A stretch of 64,000 nucleotides of DNA, taken from the NCBI GenBank assembly GCA_937879875.1, contig CALFMN010000053.1, positions 12,501 through 76,500 on the forward strand, written 5' to 3'. Shown here piece after piece: positions 15,417-24,063 of this stretch. This stretch comes from an uncultured Chloroflexota bacterium (lineage in GTDB: Bacteria > Chloroflexota > Dehalococcoidia > CAUJGQ01). Below the pieces are notes generated by a model. That model saw only the letters and a list, made by a program, of their open reading frames with translations. It made no database searches and was not told the origin of the DNA. Both the position numbers and the translations under genes were made by a program. Each line of letters starts with the position of its first letter. Positions within the stretch are counted from its first letter, which is position 1.

Positions 15417-16586
15417 ATGGACTTTCGGCTGAACGCAGAGGACGAGCGGTTTCGCGGTGAGGTGCGGCGGTTCCTCGCGGACCACTGGACCGGCGAGGCG
15501 AACGGCTACGAAGCATCGAATGAGGATGCCTTTCACGCCCAGCAACGCTTTCAGCGCACGCTTGCCGAACGCGGCTGGCTGACGCTCGCCTGGCCGCAGG
15601 AGTACGGCGGCATGGGCGCGAGCCACCTGCGCCAGCTCGTCTTTCAGGAAGAGGTCGGCCGCGTCGGCGCCCCGGCCACAAACGGCGGCATCAACCTTGT
15701 CGGCCCGTGCCTGATCGTGCACGGCACCGAAGCGCAGAAGCAGCGCTTCCTGCCGCCGATCGCGCGTGGCGAGGCGTACTGGTGCCAGGGCTTCAGCGAG
15801 CCCGGCTCGGGCTCGGACCTCGCCTCGCTGCAGCTGCGCGCCGTGCGCGACGGCGACGACTTCGTGCTCAACGGCCAGAAGATCTGGACCAGCGGCGCCC
15901 AGTACGCCGACTGGATTCACGTGCTGGGACGCACCGACCCGGATGCGCCCAAGCACCGCGGCATCACCTACTTCATGGCCGAGATGTCATCGCCCGGCAT
16001 CAGCGTGCGCCCGATCGTGCAGATGAACGGCCGCTCCGGCTTCAACGAAACCTTCTTCGAGAACGTGCGCGTGCCGGCCAACCAGGTGATCGGCGAGGTC
16101 AACCGCGGCTGGTACGCGGCCACGACGACGCTGGACTTCGAGCGCTCGGGCATCGGCTTCGTCGTCGGCGCCGAGCGCGCGTTGGCGAAGTTGCTCGATT
16201 TCGCCGGAAAGGCCGGCGCGAGCGGCGCGCGGGCGGCCGACCGGCCGGGCGTACGGGCGAAGCTGGCGGAGCTGCAGATCGAGGCCGAGGTCGGCCGCTG
16301 GCTTGCCTACCGCGTCGCCTGGATGCAGGGCCAGGGGCTGATTCCCAACTACGAATCCTCGATGTCCAAGGTCTATGGCACCGAGCTGAACCAGCGCGTA
16401 GCGGCCGCGGGCATCAACCTGCTCGGTCTGTACGGCGGCCTACGCCCCGGTTCGGCATACGCGCCGCTGCGGGGCGATCTCGAAGACATGTATCTCTCCA
16501 CGGTCTCGTACACGATCGCGGCGGGCACGAGCGAGATCCAGCGCAACATCATCGCCACACGCGGACTCGGCCTGCCGCGCGGCTAG
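15417..16586 (+). CDS. Acyl-CoA dehydrogenase (FadE-type)
   Basis: 389 residues from ATG 15417 with AGGAG close upstream. It shows WCQGFSEPGSGSDLASLQ, the ITYFMAEMSSPGISVRPI strand and a C-terminal TIAAGTSEIQRNIIATRGLG. The 'AAGTSEIQRN' form lacks the Glu of medium-chain enzymes at that place, as is normal in the isovaleryl/long-chain-like branch, where the base is on another helix. Many actinobacterial steroid and branched-chain FadE proteins look like this. It probably acts on branched or bulky acyl-CoA together with the following SDR enzymes. Confidence 0.92.
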   Translation: MDFRLNAEDERFRGEVRRFLADHWTGEANGYEASNEDAFHAQQRFQRTLAERGWLTLAWPQEYGGMGASHLRQLVFQEEVGRVGAPATNGGINLVGPCLIVHGTEAQKQRFLPPIARGEAYWCQGFSEPGSGSDLASLQLRAVRDGDDFVLNGQKIWTSGAQYADWIHVLGRTDPDAPKHRGITYFMAEMSSPGISVRPIVQMNGRSGFNETFFENVRVPANQVIGEVNRGWYAATTTLDFERSGIGFVVGAERALAKLLDFAGKAGASGARAADRPGVRAKLAELQIEAEVGRWLAYRVAWMQGQGLIPNYESSMSKVYGTELNQRVAAAGINLLGLYGGLRPGSAYAPLRGDLEDMYLSTVSYTIAAGTSEIQRNIIATRGLGLPRG

Positions 16587-16640
16587 CGCGTCGGCTGCAA
16601 ACCATGAATTCACCGCGCGGTCGCGCAGGAAGGAACCGGC

Positions 16641-17564
16641 ATGGCTGAGCGGCATCTCGAGGGCAAAGTGGCGATCGTCACCGGCGGCGCCGGCGGCATG
16701 GGTAGCCGGGTATCGAAAATCTTTGCGGAGCAGGGCGCGAAGGTCGTCGTCGCCGATACGGGCGCCGATGTCGAAGGCCGCATGGGTATGAATCCGGGCC
16801 GGGTTAACGCGGTTGTGGACGAGATTGCCGCCGCCGGCGGCACGGCCAGGGGCTCGATCGGCGACGCCGCGGACATGGATTACGCCGAGCGGCTGGTGCG
16901 CGAGACCATCGAAGGCTACGGCGGGCTGGACGTGCTGGTCTGCGCCCACGGCATTCTGCGCGAGCGCATGATCTTCAACATGACCGAGGACGAGTGGGAC
17001 GGGCTCGTACGTGCCCACCTGAAGGGCTGCTTCGCTCCCACGAAGTTCGCTTCGATCTACTGGCGGGCGACGCGGGCGGGCGGGCGCATCATCTACTTCA
17101 CCTCGGCGGCGGGGATTCGCGGCGGCGCAGGCCAGCCCAACTACTCGGCGGCGCAGCAGGCCAAGGTCGGCCTGATGCGCTCCAACGCCCAGGCGCTGGC
17201 GCGCTACGGCGTCACCGCCAACTGCATCTCGCCCGCCGCCTCGACACGGATGACCGATCGCGGCCGGGCCGCGTCGGAAGCGCAGCGCGAGGGCGCCGAA
17301 CCGGCGAGCCTCGCGGCCGCGGGCACGGCGCTCGATCCGAGGAACGTCGTGCCGGCGATCGTCTATCTGGCTTCGGATGCCGGCGCCAACGTCACTGGCC
17401 GCGTGATCGGCGCCACCGGCCATCGCATCAGCATCTGGCACGAGCCGGAGTGGGAGAACGTGATCTACTCGGAGACGCCGTTCTGGGACATCGACCGGCT
17501 GTTCGAGCTGATGCCGACCACGCTTGGCGCAGCCGGCTGGGCACTGCCGCCCATGCAGATCTGA
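16641..17564 (+). CDS. SDR dehydrogenase, first of a tandem pair
   Basis: 307 residues. The cofactor motif is VAIVTGGAGGMGSRVSKIF, AHGI replaces the usual NNAG, and the catalytic Tyr is in QPNYSAAQQAKVGLM, where the usual YxxxK reads YSAAQQAK: Tyr is present but Lys is displaced by one residue. The long loop after strand 2 (DVEGRMGMNPGRVNAV) and the C-terminal tail are like the multifunctional-enzyme hydroxyacyl-CoA dehydrogenase group. It is a very close paralogue of the next gene, whose motif it shares except at the active-site Lys. The ribosome site is AGGAA before ATG 16641. Confidence 0.88.
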   Translation: MAERHLEGKVAIVTGGAGGMGSRVSKIFAEQGAKVVVADTGADVEGRMGMNPGRVNAVVDEIAAAGGTARGSIGDAADMDYAERLVRETIEGYGGLDVLVCAHGILRERMIFNMTEDEWDGLVRAHLKGCFAPTKFASIYWRATRAGGRIIYFTSAAGIRGGAGQPNYSAAQQAKVGLMRSNAQALARYGVTANCISPAASTRMTDRGRAASEAQREGAEPASLAAAGTALDPRNVVPAIVYLASDAGANVTGRVIGATGHRISIWHEPEWENVIYSETPFWDIDRLFELMPTTLGAAGWALPPMQI

Positions 17565-17584
17565 CGCGAAACCAGGGCTAACAG

Positions 17585-17656
17585 ATGGTTTCAAAACCTG
17601 CTCGTTGCCCCGGGCTCGCTCGTAAGGCTCCGCGCAGGCGCAGGTTTTGAAACCAT
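17585..17656. repeat. 17-bp perfect inverted repeat between the duplicated SDR genes
   Basis: ATGGTTTCAAAACCTGC (17585-17601) and its exact complement (17640-17656) enclose 38 nt. The right arm ends 3 nt before the AAGGAGG ribosome site of the second SDR. The arms are AT-rich compared with the surroundings. A hairpin could control translation of the second copy, or the repeat could be the scar of a small palindromic element. Confidence 0.8.
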
Positions 17657-17674
17657 GTCCAAGGAGGAGACAAC

Positions 17675-18649
17675 ATGCCGGGCAGGCATCTTGAGGGCAA
17701 GGTCGCGATCGTTACGGGCGGTGCGGGCGGCATGGGCAGTTGGATCTGCAAAGTCTTCGCGGAACAGGGCGCGAAGGTGGTGGTTGCAGATACGGGCGCC
17801 GATGTCGAGGGCCGCATGGGCATGGACGCCGGCCGGGTCAACGCCGTCGTCGGTGAGATCACGGCGGCAGGCGGCACGGCGCGCGGCTCGATCGGCGATG
17901 TGGCGGACATGGACTATGCCGAACGATTGGTGCGCGAGACGATCGAGGGCTACGGCGGGCTGGACGTGCTGGTCTGCGCCCACGGCATTCTGCGCGAGCG
18001 CATGATCTTCAACATGACCGAAGACGAGTGGGACGGGCTCGTCCGGGCGCATCTCAAGGGCTGCTTCGCACCCACCAAGTTTGCTTCGATCTACTGGCGC
18101 GCCACCCGCACCGGTGGGCGGCTGATCTACTTCACCTCCGATGCCGGCATCCACGGCTCCGCGGGCCAGCCGAACTACTCGGCCGCGCACGCCGGCAAGC
18201 TCGGCCTGATGCGCTCGAACGCTCGCGCCCTGCAACGCTACGGCGTCACCTGCAACTGCATCGCGCCGCTCGCCTCCACGCGCATGACGGACCGCGGCCG
18301 CGGTGCCAGCGACGCGCAGCGGGAGGGCGCCGCGCCCGCCAGCCTCGCGGCGGCGGGCACGACGCTCGATCCGAAGAACGTCGTGCCGATCATCGTCTGG
18401 CTGGCGTCTGACGAGGGCGGCGCCGTGACGGGACGTATCTTCGGCGCCACGGGTCACCGCATCAGTCTCTTCCGCGAGCCGTATCAGGAGCGCAGCCTCT
18501 TCTCGGACACGCCCTTCTTCGACATCGATCGGCTGTTCGAGCAGTGGCCGCGGACGCTCGGCGCCGGCGGCTTCCCGCTCAACCGCATGCAGGGCATGCA
18601 AGCGATGGCGCCGCCGGCAGAGGCGCAAGCGCCCGTGCCCGGCTCCTGA
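17675..18649 (+). CDS. SDR dehydrogenase, second of a tandem pair
   Basis: 324 residues. It has the same architecture as the preceding protein: VAIVTGGAGGMGSWICKVF, AHGILRERMIFNMTEDEWDG (identical in both copies) and active-site region QPNYSAAHAGKLGLM, where Lys again lies one residue later than in YxxxK (YSAAHAGK). Both copies share this unusual spacing, so it is a family trait and not decay. The C-terminus is about 15 residues longer and Ala/Pro-rich. AAGGAGGAGACAAC precedes ATG 17675. The pair arose by local duplication. Confidence 0.88.
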   Translation: MPGRHLEGKVAIVTGGAGGMGSWICKVFAEQGAKVVVADTGADVEGRMGMDAGRVNAVVGEITAAGGTARGSIGDVADMDYAERLVRETIEGYGGLDVLVCAHGILRERMIFNMTEDEWDGLVRAHLKGCFAPTKFASIYWRATRTGGRLIYFTSDAGIHGSAGQPNYSAAHAGKLGLMRSNARALQRYGVTCNCIAPLASTRMTDRGRGASDAQREGAAPASLAAAGTTLDPKNVVPIIVWLASDEGGAVTGRIFGATGHRISLFREPYQERSLFSDTPFFDIDRLFEQWPRTLGAGGFPLNRMQGMQAMAPPAEAQAPVPGS

Positions 18650-18669
18650 GGCCTCCGGGCACGCCTTTG

Positions 18670-19104
18670 TCATACCCGTTCGAGAATGACAACAGGGATC
18701 TCACGGCTGGTCTTCGTCTGGTATTCGTCGTAGCCGGGCCAGATGCTCGTCATGCGTCGCCAGAGCGCCGGCTTCTCGGTCGCGTTGGCCGTGCGGGCGC
18801 GGGCCTTGAAGCGCTCGGCGCCCACCTGCACCTGCACTTCCGGTTGCTCGACCAGATTGCGGTACCACTGCGGGTGCCGCGGTGAGCCGCCGCGCGAGGC
18901 GACGATCAGGTAGCGGTCGCCGTCCTTGCCGTAGATCAGCGGTGTGAGCCGCGGTTCGCCCGAACGGCGGCCCGTTGTGGTCAGCAGCAGCGTGGGCACT
19001 CCGTTCCAGATGTGGCCGTCTTCGCCGTTCGAGGCGATGTAGCGCCGCGCGTGCTCTTCCTGCCAGGTTTCCGTCCTGGCTGCCGTTTCGCCCTGTTCGG
19101 TCAT
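18670..19104 (-). CDS. F420-dependent nitroreductase-family (DDN-like) oxidoreductase
   Basis: 144 residues. LLLTTTGRRSGEPRLTPLIYG, YLIVASRGGSPRHPQWYRNL and PEVQVQVGAERFKARAR are the signature blocks of the deazaflavin-dependent nitroreductase (DDN) split-barrel family. Members use reduced F420 to reduce nitroimidazoles, quinones or other small electrophiles. The start is ATG 19102-19104; the frame is open upstream to 19152 but there is no support for the extension. It is convergent with the SDR and divergent to the CoA-transferase. With the two LLM proteins in the window it suggests that the organism makes F420. Confidence 0.9.
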   Translation of the reverse strand: MTEQGETAARTETWQEEHARRYIASNGEDGHIWNGVPTLLLTTTGRRSGEPRLTPLIYGKDGDRYLIVASRGGSPRHPQWYRNLVEQPEVQVQVGAERFKARARTANATEKPALWRRMTSIWPGYDEYQTKTSREIPVVILERV

Positions 19105-19232
19105 GCTCGTCCTCACTCTTCGCCAACGTGCGTGACCGGCGCAGTCTCGCATACTCCGGCGCCCCGCCGCTATACTCGGAGACGTCGCCGCGCCGTGCCT
19201 TCCGCAACCGATCGGCGGCCCGATGGTGAGCC

Positions 19233-21629
19233 ATGCTCAGCCCGTACCGAGTGCTCGACCTGACCGACGACCGCGCCGCGCTCGGGCCGCAGATCCTGGC
19301 CGATCTCGGCGCCGAAGTGATCACGATCGAGCCGCCCGGCGGCAGCCCCGCGCGGAGCGGCCGCGGCCTGCGCTTCGCAGCCTTCAACCGCAACAAGCGC
19401 AGCGTCACGCTGGACCTCGACACCGCCGCAGGCCGCGCGGCCCTGCTCGACCTCGTCGCCGGCGCGGACTTCCTGTTCGAGAACGCGGAGCCCGATGCGA
19501 TGGCCGCGCGCGGCCTCGGCTTCGACGCCTTGCGCAACGCCAACCCGCGGCTGATCTACGTGGCGATCTCGCCCTTCGGCCAGGACGGCCCCTACCGTGG
19601 CTTCCTCGCCAGCGACCTCACACTCTCGGCGCTCAGCGGCCAGATGGCGATGTACGGCGACGCCGACCGCCCGCCGGTGCGCATGTCCGTTCCCCAGGCA
19701 TGGCTGCACGCGGCCGCCGAGAGCGCGGTCGCGGCGATGGTGGCCCTGCAGCGCCGCACGCAGAGCGACGAGGCGCAGTTCGTCGACGTCTCGGTGCAGG
19801 CGGCGCTGATCCTGACCGCCGTGAACGCGACGATCGCCGCCGCCGTGCAGGGCAAGGACTTCGAGCGCAACGGCAGCATCGTGCAGCTTGGGCTGCACAA
19901 CGCGCCGACGGTCTTCGCCTGCGCCGATGGCTACGCCGTGCTCTTCTCGCAGAATCTTTGGCCGAAGCTGGTGGGCTGGATGGTGGAGGCCGGCAGCCTG
20001 CCGGCATCGTGGCTCACCGATGTCGAGTGGTCCACGTTCTTCCCCGACTTCCTCTCGGGCAGGCCGGTGAAGCATTCCTACGATGAGCTGGTGGAGCGGG
20101 CGGCGGCGTTCGTGGCAAAGTTCCCGGCGCAAACGCTCTTTCGCCGCGGCCTCGCCGAGGGCGTGTTTATCGCGCCCGTCAATACGCTGGCGGGCGTGCT
20201 CGCCTTCGACCAGCTCGCGGCCCGCGGCTACTGGCAGCCGCTGCGCCTGCCGGACGGCCGCGAGCTGCGAACGCCCGGCCCCTTCGTCCGCGCCAGCGCC
20301 ACACCGATCCGCTACCGTCGCGGCGTGCCCGAGCCGGGCGAAGGCAACGCCGAATTGCTGAATGCCGCGGGCCGGCGCCGGCCGCGACCGCGCGGAGCAA
20401 CGACCGTGACGAACGACGCGGCGCTGCCGTTCGCCGGACTGCACGTGGCCGACTTCTCCTGGGTCGGCGTTGGGCCGCTGACGGCGAAATACCTGGCGGA
20501 CCACGGCGCCACCACCGTGCGCGTCGAAACAGCGCAGCCGCCGGATATCCTGCGTGTGAACGGGCCGTTTGCGGACGGCGTGTTCGGCGCCAACCGCTCC
20601 CACTTCTTCGGCATGTTCAACTCGTCCAAGCTCTCGATCGCGCTGAATCTCAAGCATCCGGCGGGGCAGGCGGTGGCGCGCCGGCTGATCGCCTGGGCTG
20701 ACGTGTATCTGGAGTCGTTCACGCCCGGCACGATGGCCGCCCTGGGGCTGGGCTACGCAACGGCGCGGGCGCTCAACCCGGGCATCATCATGGCGAGCAC
20801 CTGCCTGATGGGGCAGACCGGCCCGGCCGCGCCGCTCGCCGGTTACGGCACACACGCGGCGGCGATCTCGGGTTTCGTCGAGATCACCGGCTGGCCCGAC
20901 CGGGCGCCGGCCGGTCCGTACGCGGCCTACACTGATCTCATGGCGCCGCGCTTCCTCGCCGCGAGTCTGATGGCAGCGCTCGACCACCGCCGCCGCACCG
21001 GCGAAGGGCAGTACATCGAGCAGTCGCAGATGGAGGCAGCGCTGCACTTCCTCGCTCCTGAGCTACTTCAGCATCAGCTCGATGGCACGTTGCCGGCGCG
21101 CCGTGGCAACGACTCGCCGGACGCCGCACCACACGGCGTCTACCCATGCCTTGGCGAAGACCAGTGGTGTGCGATCGCCGTGGAAACGGACGCACAGTGG
21201 CAGGCGCTCTGCCATGCGCTTGGCGATCCGGCGTGGACGGCCGACCCGTTGCTGGACAGCGCGACCGGTCGCCTCATAGCGCGGGCGACGATCGACCGTG
21301 AGCTATCCGCCTGGACACGGCAGCGCGACCGCTACGCCGTCATGGACGAGTTGCAGCGGGCGGGCGTGCCGGCGGGCGTCGTGCAGCGCTCCAGCGACCT
21401 GCTTAAGGACCCGCAGCTCGCACACCGCCGCTACTTCCGGCCGCTCGTTCATCCGGAGATGGGCACGGTGCCCTACGAGGGGCACCAGTTCCGCATCAGC
21501 GGCTATGACAGCGGACCGCGGTTTCCGGCGCCGTGCCTCGGCGAACACTCGATCGAGGTGCTGCGCGACCTGCTGGGCATGACAGACGACGAAGTCGCCG
21601 AGGTCGTGAGCAGCGGCGCTCTGGCCTGA
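19233..21629 (+). CDS. Double-length CaiB/BaiF CoA-transferase fusion
   Basis: 798 residues, two class III CoA-transferase domains in tandem (about 1-385 and 405-798); single-domain enzymes are about 400. Each half has its own opening (YRVLDLTDDRAALGPQIL and GLHVADFSWVGVGPLTAKYL) and its own nucleotide loop. The acyl-carrying Asp is visible in the second half (GPYAAYTDLMAPRFLAAS). The equivalent stretch of the first half reads RMSVPQAWLHAAAESA and lacks it, so the first half is probably structural. Fused forms are known in this family. It would move CoA between organic acids, feeding the acyl-CoA dehydrogenases nearby. Confidence 0.9.
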   Translation: MLSPYRVLDLTDDRAALGPQILADLGAEVITIEPPGGSPARSGRGLRFAAFNRNKRSVTLDLDTAAGRAALLDLVAGADFLFENAEPDAMAARGLGFDALRNANPRLIYVAISPFGQDGPYRGFLASDLTLSALSGQMAMYGDADRPPVRMSVPQAWLHAAAESAVAAMVALQRRTQSDEAQFVDVSVQAALILTAVNATIAAAVQGKDFERNGSIVQLGLHNAPTVFACADGYAVLFSQNLWPKLVGWMVEAGSLPASWLTDVEWSTFFPDFLSGRPVKHSYDELVERAAAFVAKFPAQTLFRRGLAEGVFIAPVNTLAGVLAFDQLAARGYWQPLRLPDGRELRTPGPFVRASATPIRYRRGVPEPGEGNAELLNAAGRRRPRPRGATTVTNDAALPFAGLHVADFSWVGVGPLTAKYLADHGATTVRVETAQPPDILRVNGPFADGVFGANRSHFFGMFNSSKLSIALNLKHPAGQAVARRLIAWADVYLESFTPGTMAALGLGYATARALNPGIIMASTCLMGQTGPAAPLAGYGTHAAAISGFVEITGWPDRAPAGPYAAYTDLMAPRFLAASLMAALDHRRRTGEGQYIEQSQMEAALHFLAPELLQHQLDGTLPARRGNDSPDAAPHGVYPCLGEDQWCAIAVETDAQWQALCHALGDPAWTADPLLDSATGRLIARATIDRELSAWTRQRDRYAVMDELQRAGVPAGVVQRSSDLLKDPQLAHRRYFRPLVHPEMGTVPYEGHQFRISGYDSGPRFPAPCLGEHSIEVLRDLLGMTDDEVAEVVSSGALA

Positions 21630-21923
21630 TCAATCGGGCAGCCGGTAGGTTTCGCTCTCGCCGAAGCGCTTGTCGCGGACGTACTGACCGGGACTCATGC
21701 GCCGGCCCGCCGCCCACGCCGCGAAATATTCCTGCTGGCAGCCGAGACAGAGCGTATAGCGGCCCCAGCGCCGGCAGCCCGCGCCGGGCACCGCCCGCTC
21801 GCAGCCGTCACAGTAGAGTTGATCGACGAGCGCGTCGGCGTGTCCGCCCGGCGGCGCTGAGCTGCCCGCCGAGGCGACCGGGGTTCTCGGCATCTGCGGG
21901 GTCTGATTGTAGGGCGTCGCCAT
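21630..21923 (-). CDS. Small zinc-ribbon protein, unknown function
   Basis: 97 residues from ATG 21921-21923. The first 40 are low-complexity and Pro/Ala-rich. The remainder holds LYCDGCERAVPGAGCRRWG and LCLGCQQEYFAAWA, a CxxC...CxxC zinc ribbon with an additional Cys. No catalytic residues are visible. The protein could be an adaptor or a DNA/RNA-binding module. It is convergent with the CoA-transferase, 4 nt or less from its stop. I do not recognise a named family. Confidence 0.65.
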   Translation of the reverse strand: MATPYNQTPQMPRTPVASAGSSAPPGGHADALVDQLYCDGCERAVPGAGCRRWGRYTLCLGCQQEYFAAWAAGRRMSPGQYVRDKRFGESETYRLPD

Positions 21924-22051
21924 CGTCCTGCTCCGCACCAGCGTCCGTGACGGGGAGCTAGCCTCAGCGGGCACAGTAGAACCGTTGGCTTAGAATTGCC
22001 GTAGAACGGATCAACAAAAGCTGGCGAATTGAAGGCTGGCTGTCGGAGGGC

Positions 22052-22891
22052 TCAGCGCGCCGGTCTGCGCCAGAGGCGCAGCTCGGTATCGCCCGTCTGC
22101 TGTGCGAAGAGGCCGGAAGGCGACGCTGCGGCCAGCAGGTCGCGCAACTCCGTCTCGAATGCACGCAGCCGATTGCCGAACAGGTGCGGAGCCGAGCCTG
22201 ATGTGGAAAACTGCATCGCCACGATGTCGTCGATGGTTCGCACGATGACCGCACCGCCGCGAATCTGCACGATCTGCGGCTCGGGAAAGCCAGCCCTGCC
22301 GAGCACGACCAGCTCGTCGTCGGGGGTGCCGTGACGCAGCACGCCCTGCCCGGCGCGGCGCTCCGGGCCGAGGTAGTGACGAATCAATGCGTCGATCTCC
22401 ACGCGTGGCGGCGCCGGCTGCGGCAATGGGCCGGGATTCGGGTCGCCGCCCTGCGCCGCGCTGACCTGCACGAAGGCGCCGCCTGGCTCCAGCATCTGGA
22501 AGACGGCCGCGGCGACCCGGTCACGGTCCATCCAGTGAAACGACGCGGCGAAGGTTGCCGCGCGAAAGCTGCCCAACCCGGCGGGCAAGTCCTCGGCCAA
22601 CGCCTGCACCCAGCGCGCGTTGGCGATCCCGTGTTCGGCGGCTCCGCGCTCGGCCTCGGCCAGCATCTCCGCATCGGCGTCCACGCCGACGACCTGCGCG
22701 AACAGGTGTGCGAGACGCAGGGCGATGACCCCCGGCCCGCAGCCGACATCGAGCAGGCGGCCGAGCCCATCGAGCTGCAGCGCCGCGGCCAGCACGTCGG
22801 CAAGCTGCGGCGGATAGGGCAGCCGGCCCCGCACATAGTAGCGGGCGCTGCCGCGAAAGAGCGTCGGATCCCATTCCCAGCCGCGCGGCAT
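22052..22891 (-). CDS. Class I SAM-dependent methyltransferase
   Basis: 279 residues. Motif I is LLDVGCGPGVIALRLAHLF, followed by the acidic VVGVDADAEML, the ALAEDLP motif and a motif III-like FQMLEPGGAFVQVS. The opening, FRGSARYYVRGRLPYPPQLA, is typical of 'methyltransferase type 11' proteins annotated near menaquinone-type or trans-aconitate methyltransferases, but the acceptor cannot be read from sequence. GAGGAC precedes ATG 22889-22891. It lies downstream of the CMD-family gene on the same strand with an 89-nt gap. Confidence 0.85.
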   Translation of the reverse strand: MPRGWEWDPTLFRGSARYYVRGRLPYPPQLADVLAAALQLDGLGRLLDVGCGPGVIALRLAHLFAQVVGVDADAEMLAEAERGAAEHGIANARWVQALAEDLPAGLGSFRAATFAASFHWMDRDRVAAAVFQMLEPGGAFVQVSAAQGGDPNPGPLPQPAPPRVEIDALIRHYLGPERRAGQGVLRHGTPDDELVVLGRAGFPEPQIVQIRGGAVIVRTIDDIVAMQFSTSGSAPHLFGNRLRAFETELRDLLAAASPSGLFAQQTGDTELRLWRRPAR

Positions 22892-22980
22892 ACTGTCCTC
22901 GTCGCCATGCCTGTACGGCGCGTGCACTCCGTGGCGCTCGGAGCCGCCGATTCTGCATGGCGTGGCTGGAAGGCTCGCGG

Positions 22981-23520
22981 TTACTTCGCCGGCACATCCC
23001 AGCCGACGAAGGGCCCTTCGGTCTCCAGATCGAGCGCCGCCATGATACGGGCGAGCTGGAAGTAGAGCGTGATCAGCATCGTTACGCCGACGATCTCACC
23101 AGGCGTGCGCCCGTCTGCGAAGGCGCTGTAGACCGCGTCATCGGGGCGGCTGGCGATCGCGAGCGCGTCGACGTAGGCCAGCAGCACGCGCTCGGCCGGG
23201 GAGAAGCAGGCGGCCTCCTGCCAGGCGCGCACGGCGTTGATCTCGGCCGTGCTGAGCCCCTCGGCGGAGGCGATGCGCACGTGCTGATGCCACTCGTAGG
23301 TGCTCTGCTGCGTCGCGGCGCAGCGCAGAATGACGATCTCGCGGGCGCGTGGCTCAAGCCCGCTCGCCTGCCAGACCCGCCGTGCATTGAGCTCGATCGT
23401 GGGGTTGGCCATGAACACACGCAGGATATTGAGGATGGGTCCGCGCTGGGCGAGGCGATCCCAGCGCGCCTGCAGCTCGGCGTCCAGCGACTCGCGAGTG
23501 GGAAGCGGGATGCGGGCCAT
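22981..23520 (-). CDS. Carboxymuconolactone decarboxylase (CMD/AhpD-fold) family protein
   Basis: 179 residues, all-helical. REIVILRCAATQQSTYEWHQHVRIA matches the CMD family core (E...C......YEW..H) in shortened quotation: the key residues are Glu of REIVILR, YEW and the final His. It lacks the CxxC of AhpD, so peroxidase activity is unlikely and a decarboxylase or lyase role is more plausible. ATG 23518-23520 follows a GGAGG-type site by about 10 nt. It neighbours a decayed RHS fragment upstream and the methyltransferase downstream. Confidence 0.85.
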   Translation of the reverse strand: MARIPLPTRESLDAELQARWDRLAQRGPILNILRVFMANPTIELNARRVWQASGLEPRAREIVILRCAATQQSTYEWHQHVRIASAEGLSTAEINAVRAWQEAACFSPAERVLLAYVDALAIASRPDDAVYSAFADGRTPGEIVGVTMLITLYFQLARIMAALDLETEGPFVGWDVPAK

Positions 23521-23609
23521 GAAGTACACCCTCCGCACGGCAATGCCGGCATTCTAACAGGTAGAGCGGGACAGCGAGCATCCGCGGTCCGCCCGAGCGC
23601 GATAAGGCG

Positions 23610-23725
23610 GACACGGGCCGACGCCTGCATCTGACCAGCGGCCGGCGTGGCTTTGCCGAAGGCGTCGTAGGTGTAGGTCTGCGCCGTCGTGCCGGAGCTA
23701 TCCACGTTGGCGAGGCCTGCTACAC
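23610..23725 (-). pseudogene. Displaced fragment of the RHS core 3' end
   Basis: In minus-strand translation this reads a piece with VDSSGTTAQTYTYDAFGKAT, almost identical to VDSSGSTAQTYTYDAFGKAT near the 3' end of the RHS gene at 24064-27189. It then runs into AAGQMQASA, which also resembles the sequence just past the RHS stop. No start codon or intact frame accompanies it. It is most likely an orphan RHS repeat left by recombination at the tip-exchange site. Confidence 0.75.
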
Positions 23726-23744
23726 TGGGTTTAACGTGGAGATG

Positions 23745-23930
23745 GTGATGGAACCTCTGACCTTCGTGCTCCTGGGTATCGGCGGTGCGATTCTGGTCGC
23801 GGGAGCCGTGACTCTCCGGCGACGTTGTGGCACTATTAGGGGTTTTCTGGGTTTGTGCTACGGCGCCGTGCCGTCTCCACCCCGGTGGCTCCGAATCATC
23901 GGCGAGGGCATATCCCACTGGTCTGGTTAG
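23745..23930 (+). CDS. Possible small single-pass membrane peptide
   Basis: About 61 residues; the first 26 include LTFVLLGIGGAILVAGAVTL, a convincing transmembrane helix followed by RRR. The ribosome site GGAGATGGTG is near the start. The C-terminal half is unremarkable and overlaps decayed RHS sequence, so the whole frame may be accidental. Confidence 0.3.
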   Translation: MMEPLTFVLLGIGGAILVAGAVTLRRRCGTIRGFLGLCYGAVPSPPRWLRIIGEGISHWSG

Positions 23931-24063
23931 TAGACGCTTCTACGACCGACGAAGCCCAGATACTAATCAGCTTGCCCCCGATTCGGGTAGTGATTTGGTG
24001 AGGCGTGGTTCATAGCCCACGGCCGACGCCTGCATCCCACTGGCGGCCGGTGTGCCGTGCTGG

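Larger units (their letters stand above)
23521..24063. other. Non-coding or decayed stretch between the CMD gene and the RHS gene
   Basis: Apart from the RHS fragment at 23610-23725 and a doubtful small frame at 23745-23930, I see nothing coding. The segment 23920-24060 repeats the phrase GGCCGACGCCTGCATC found at 23617, so the region looks like shuffled remains of the RHS 3' end. Confidence 0.5.
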
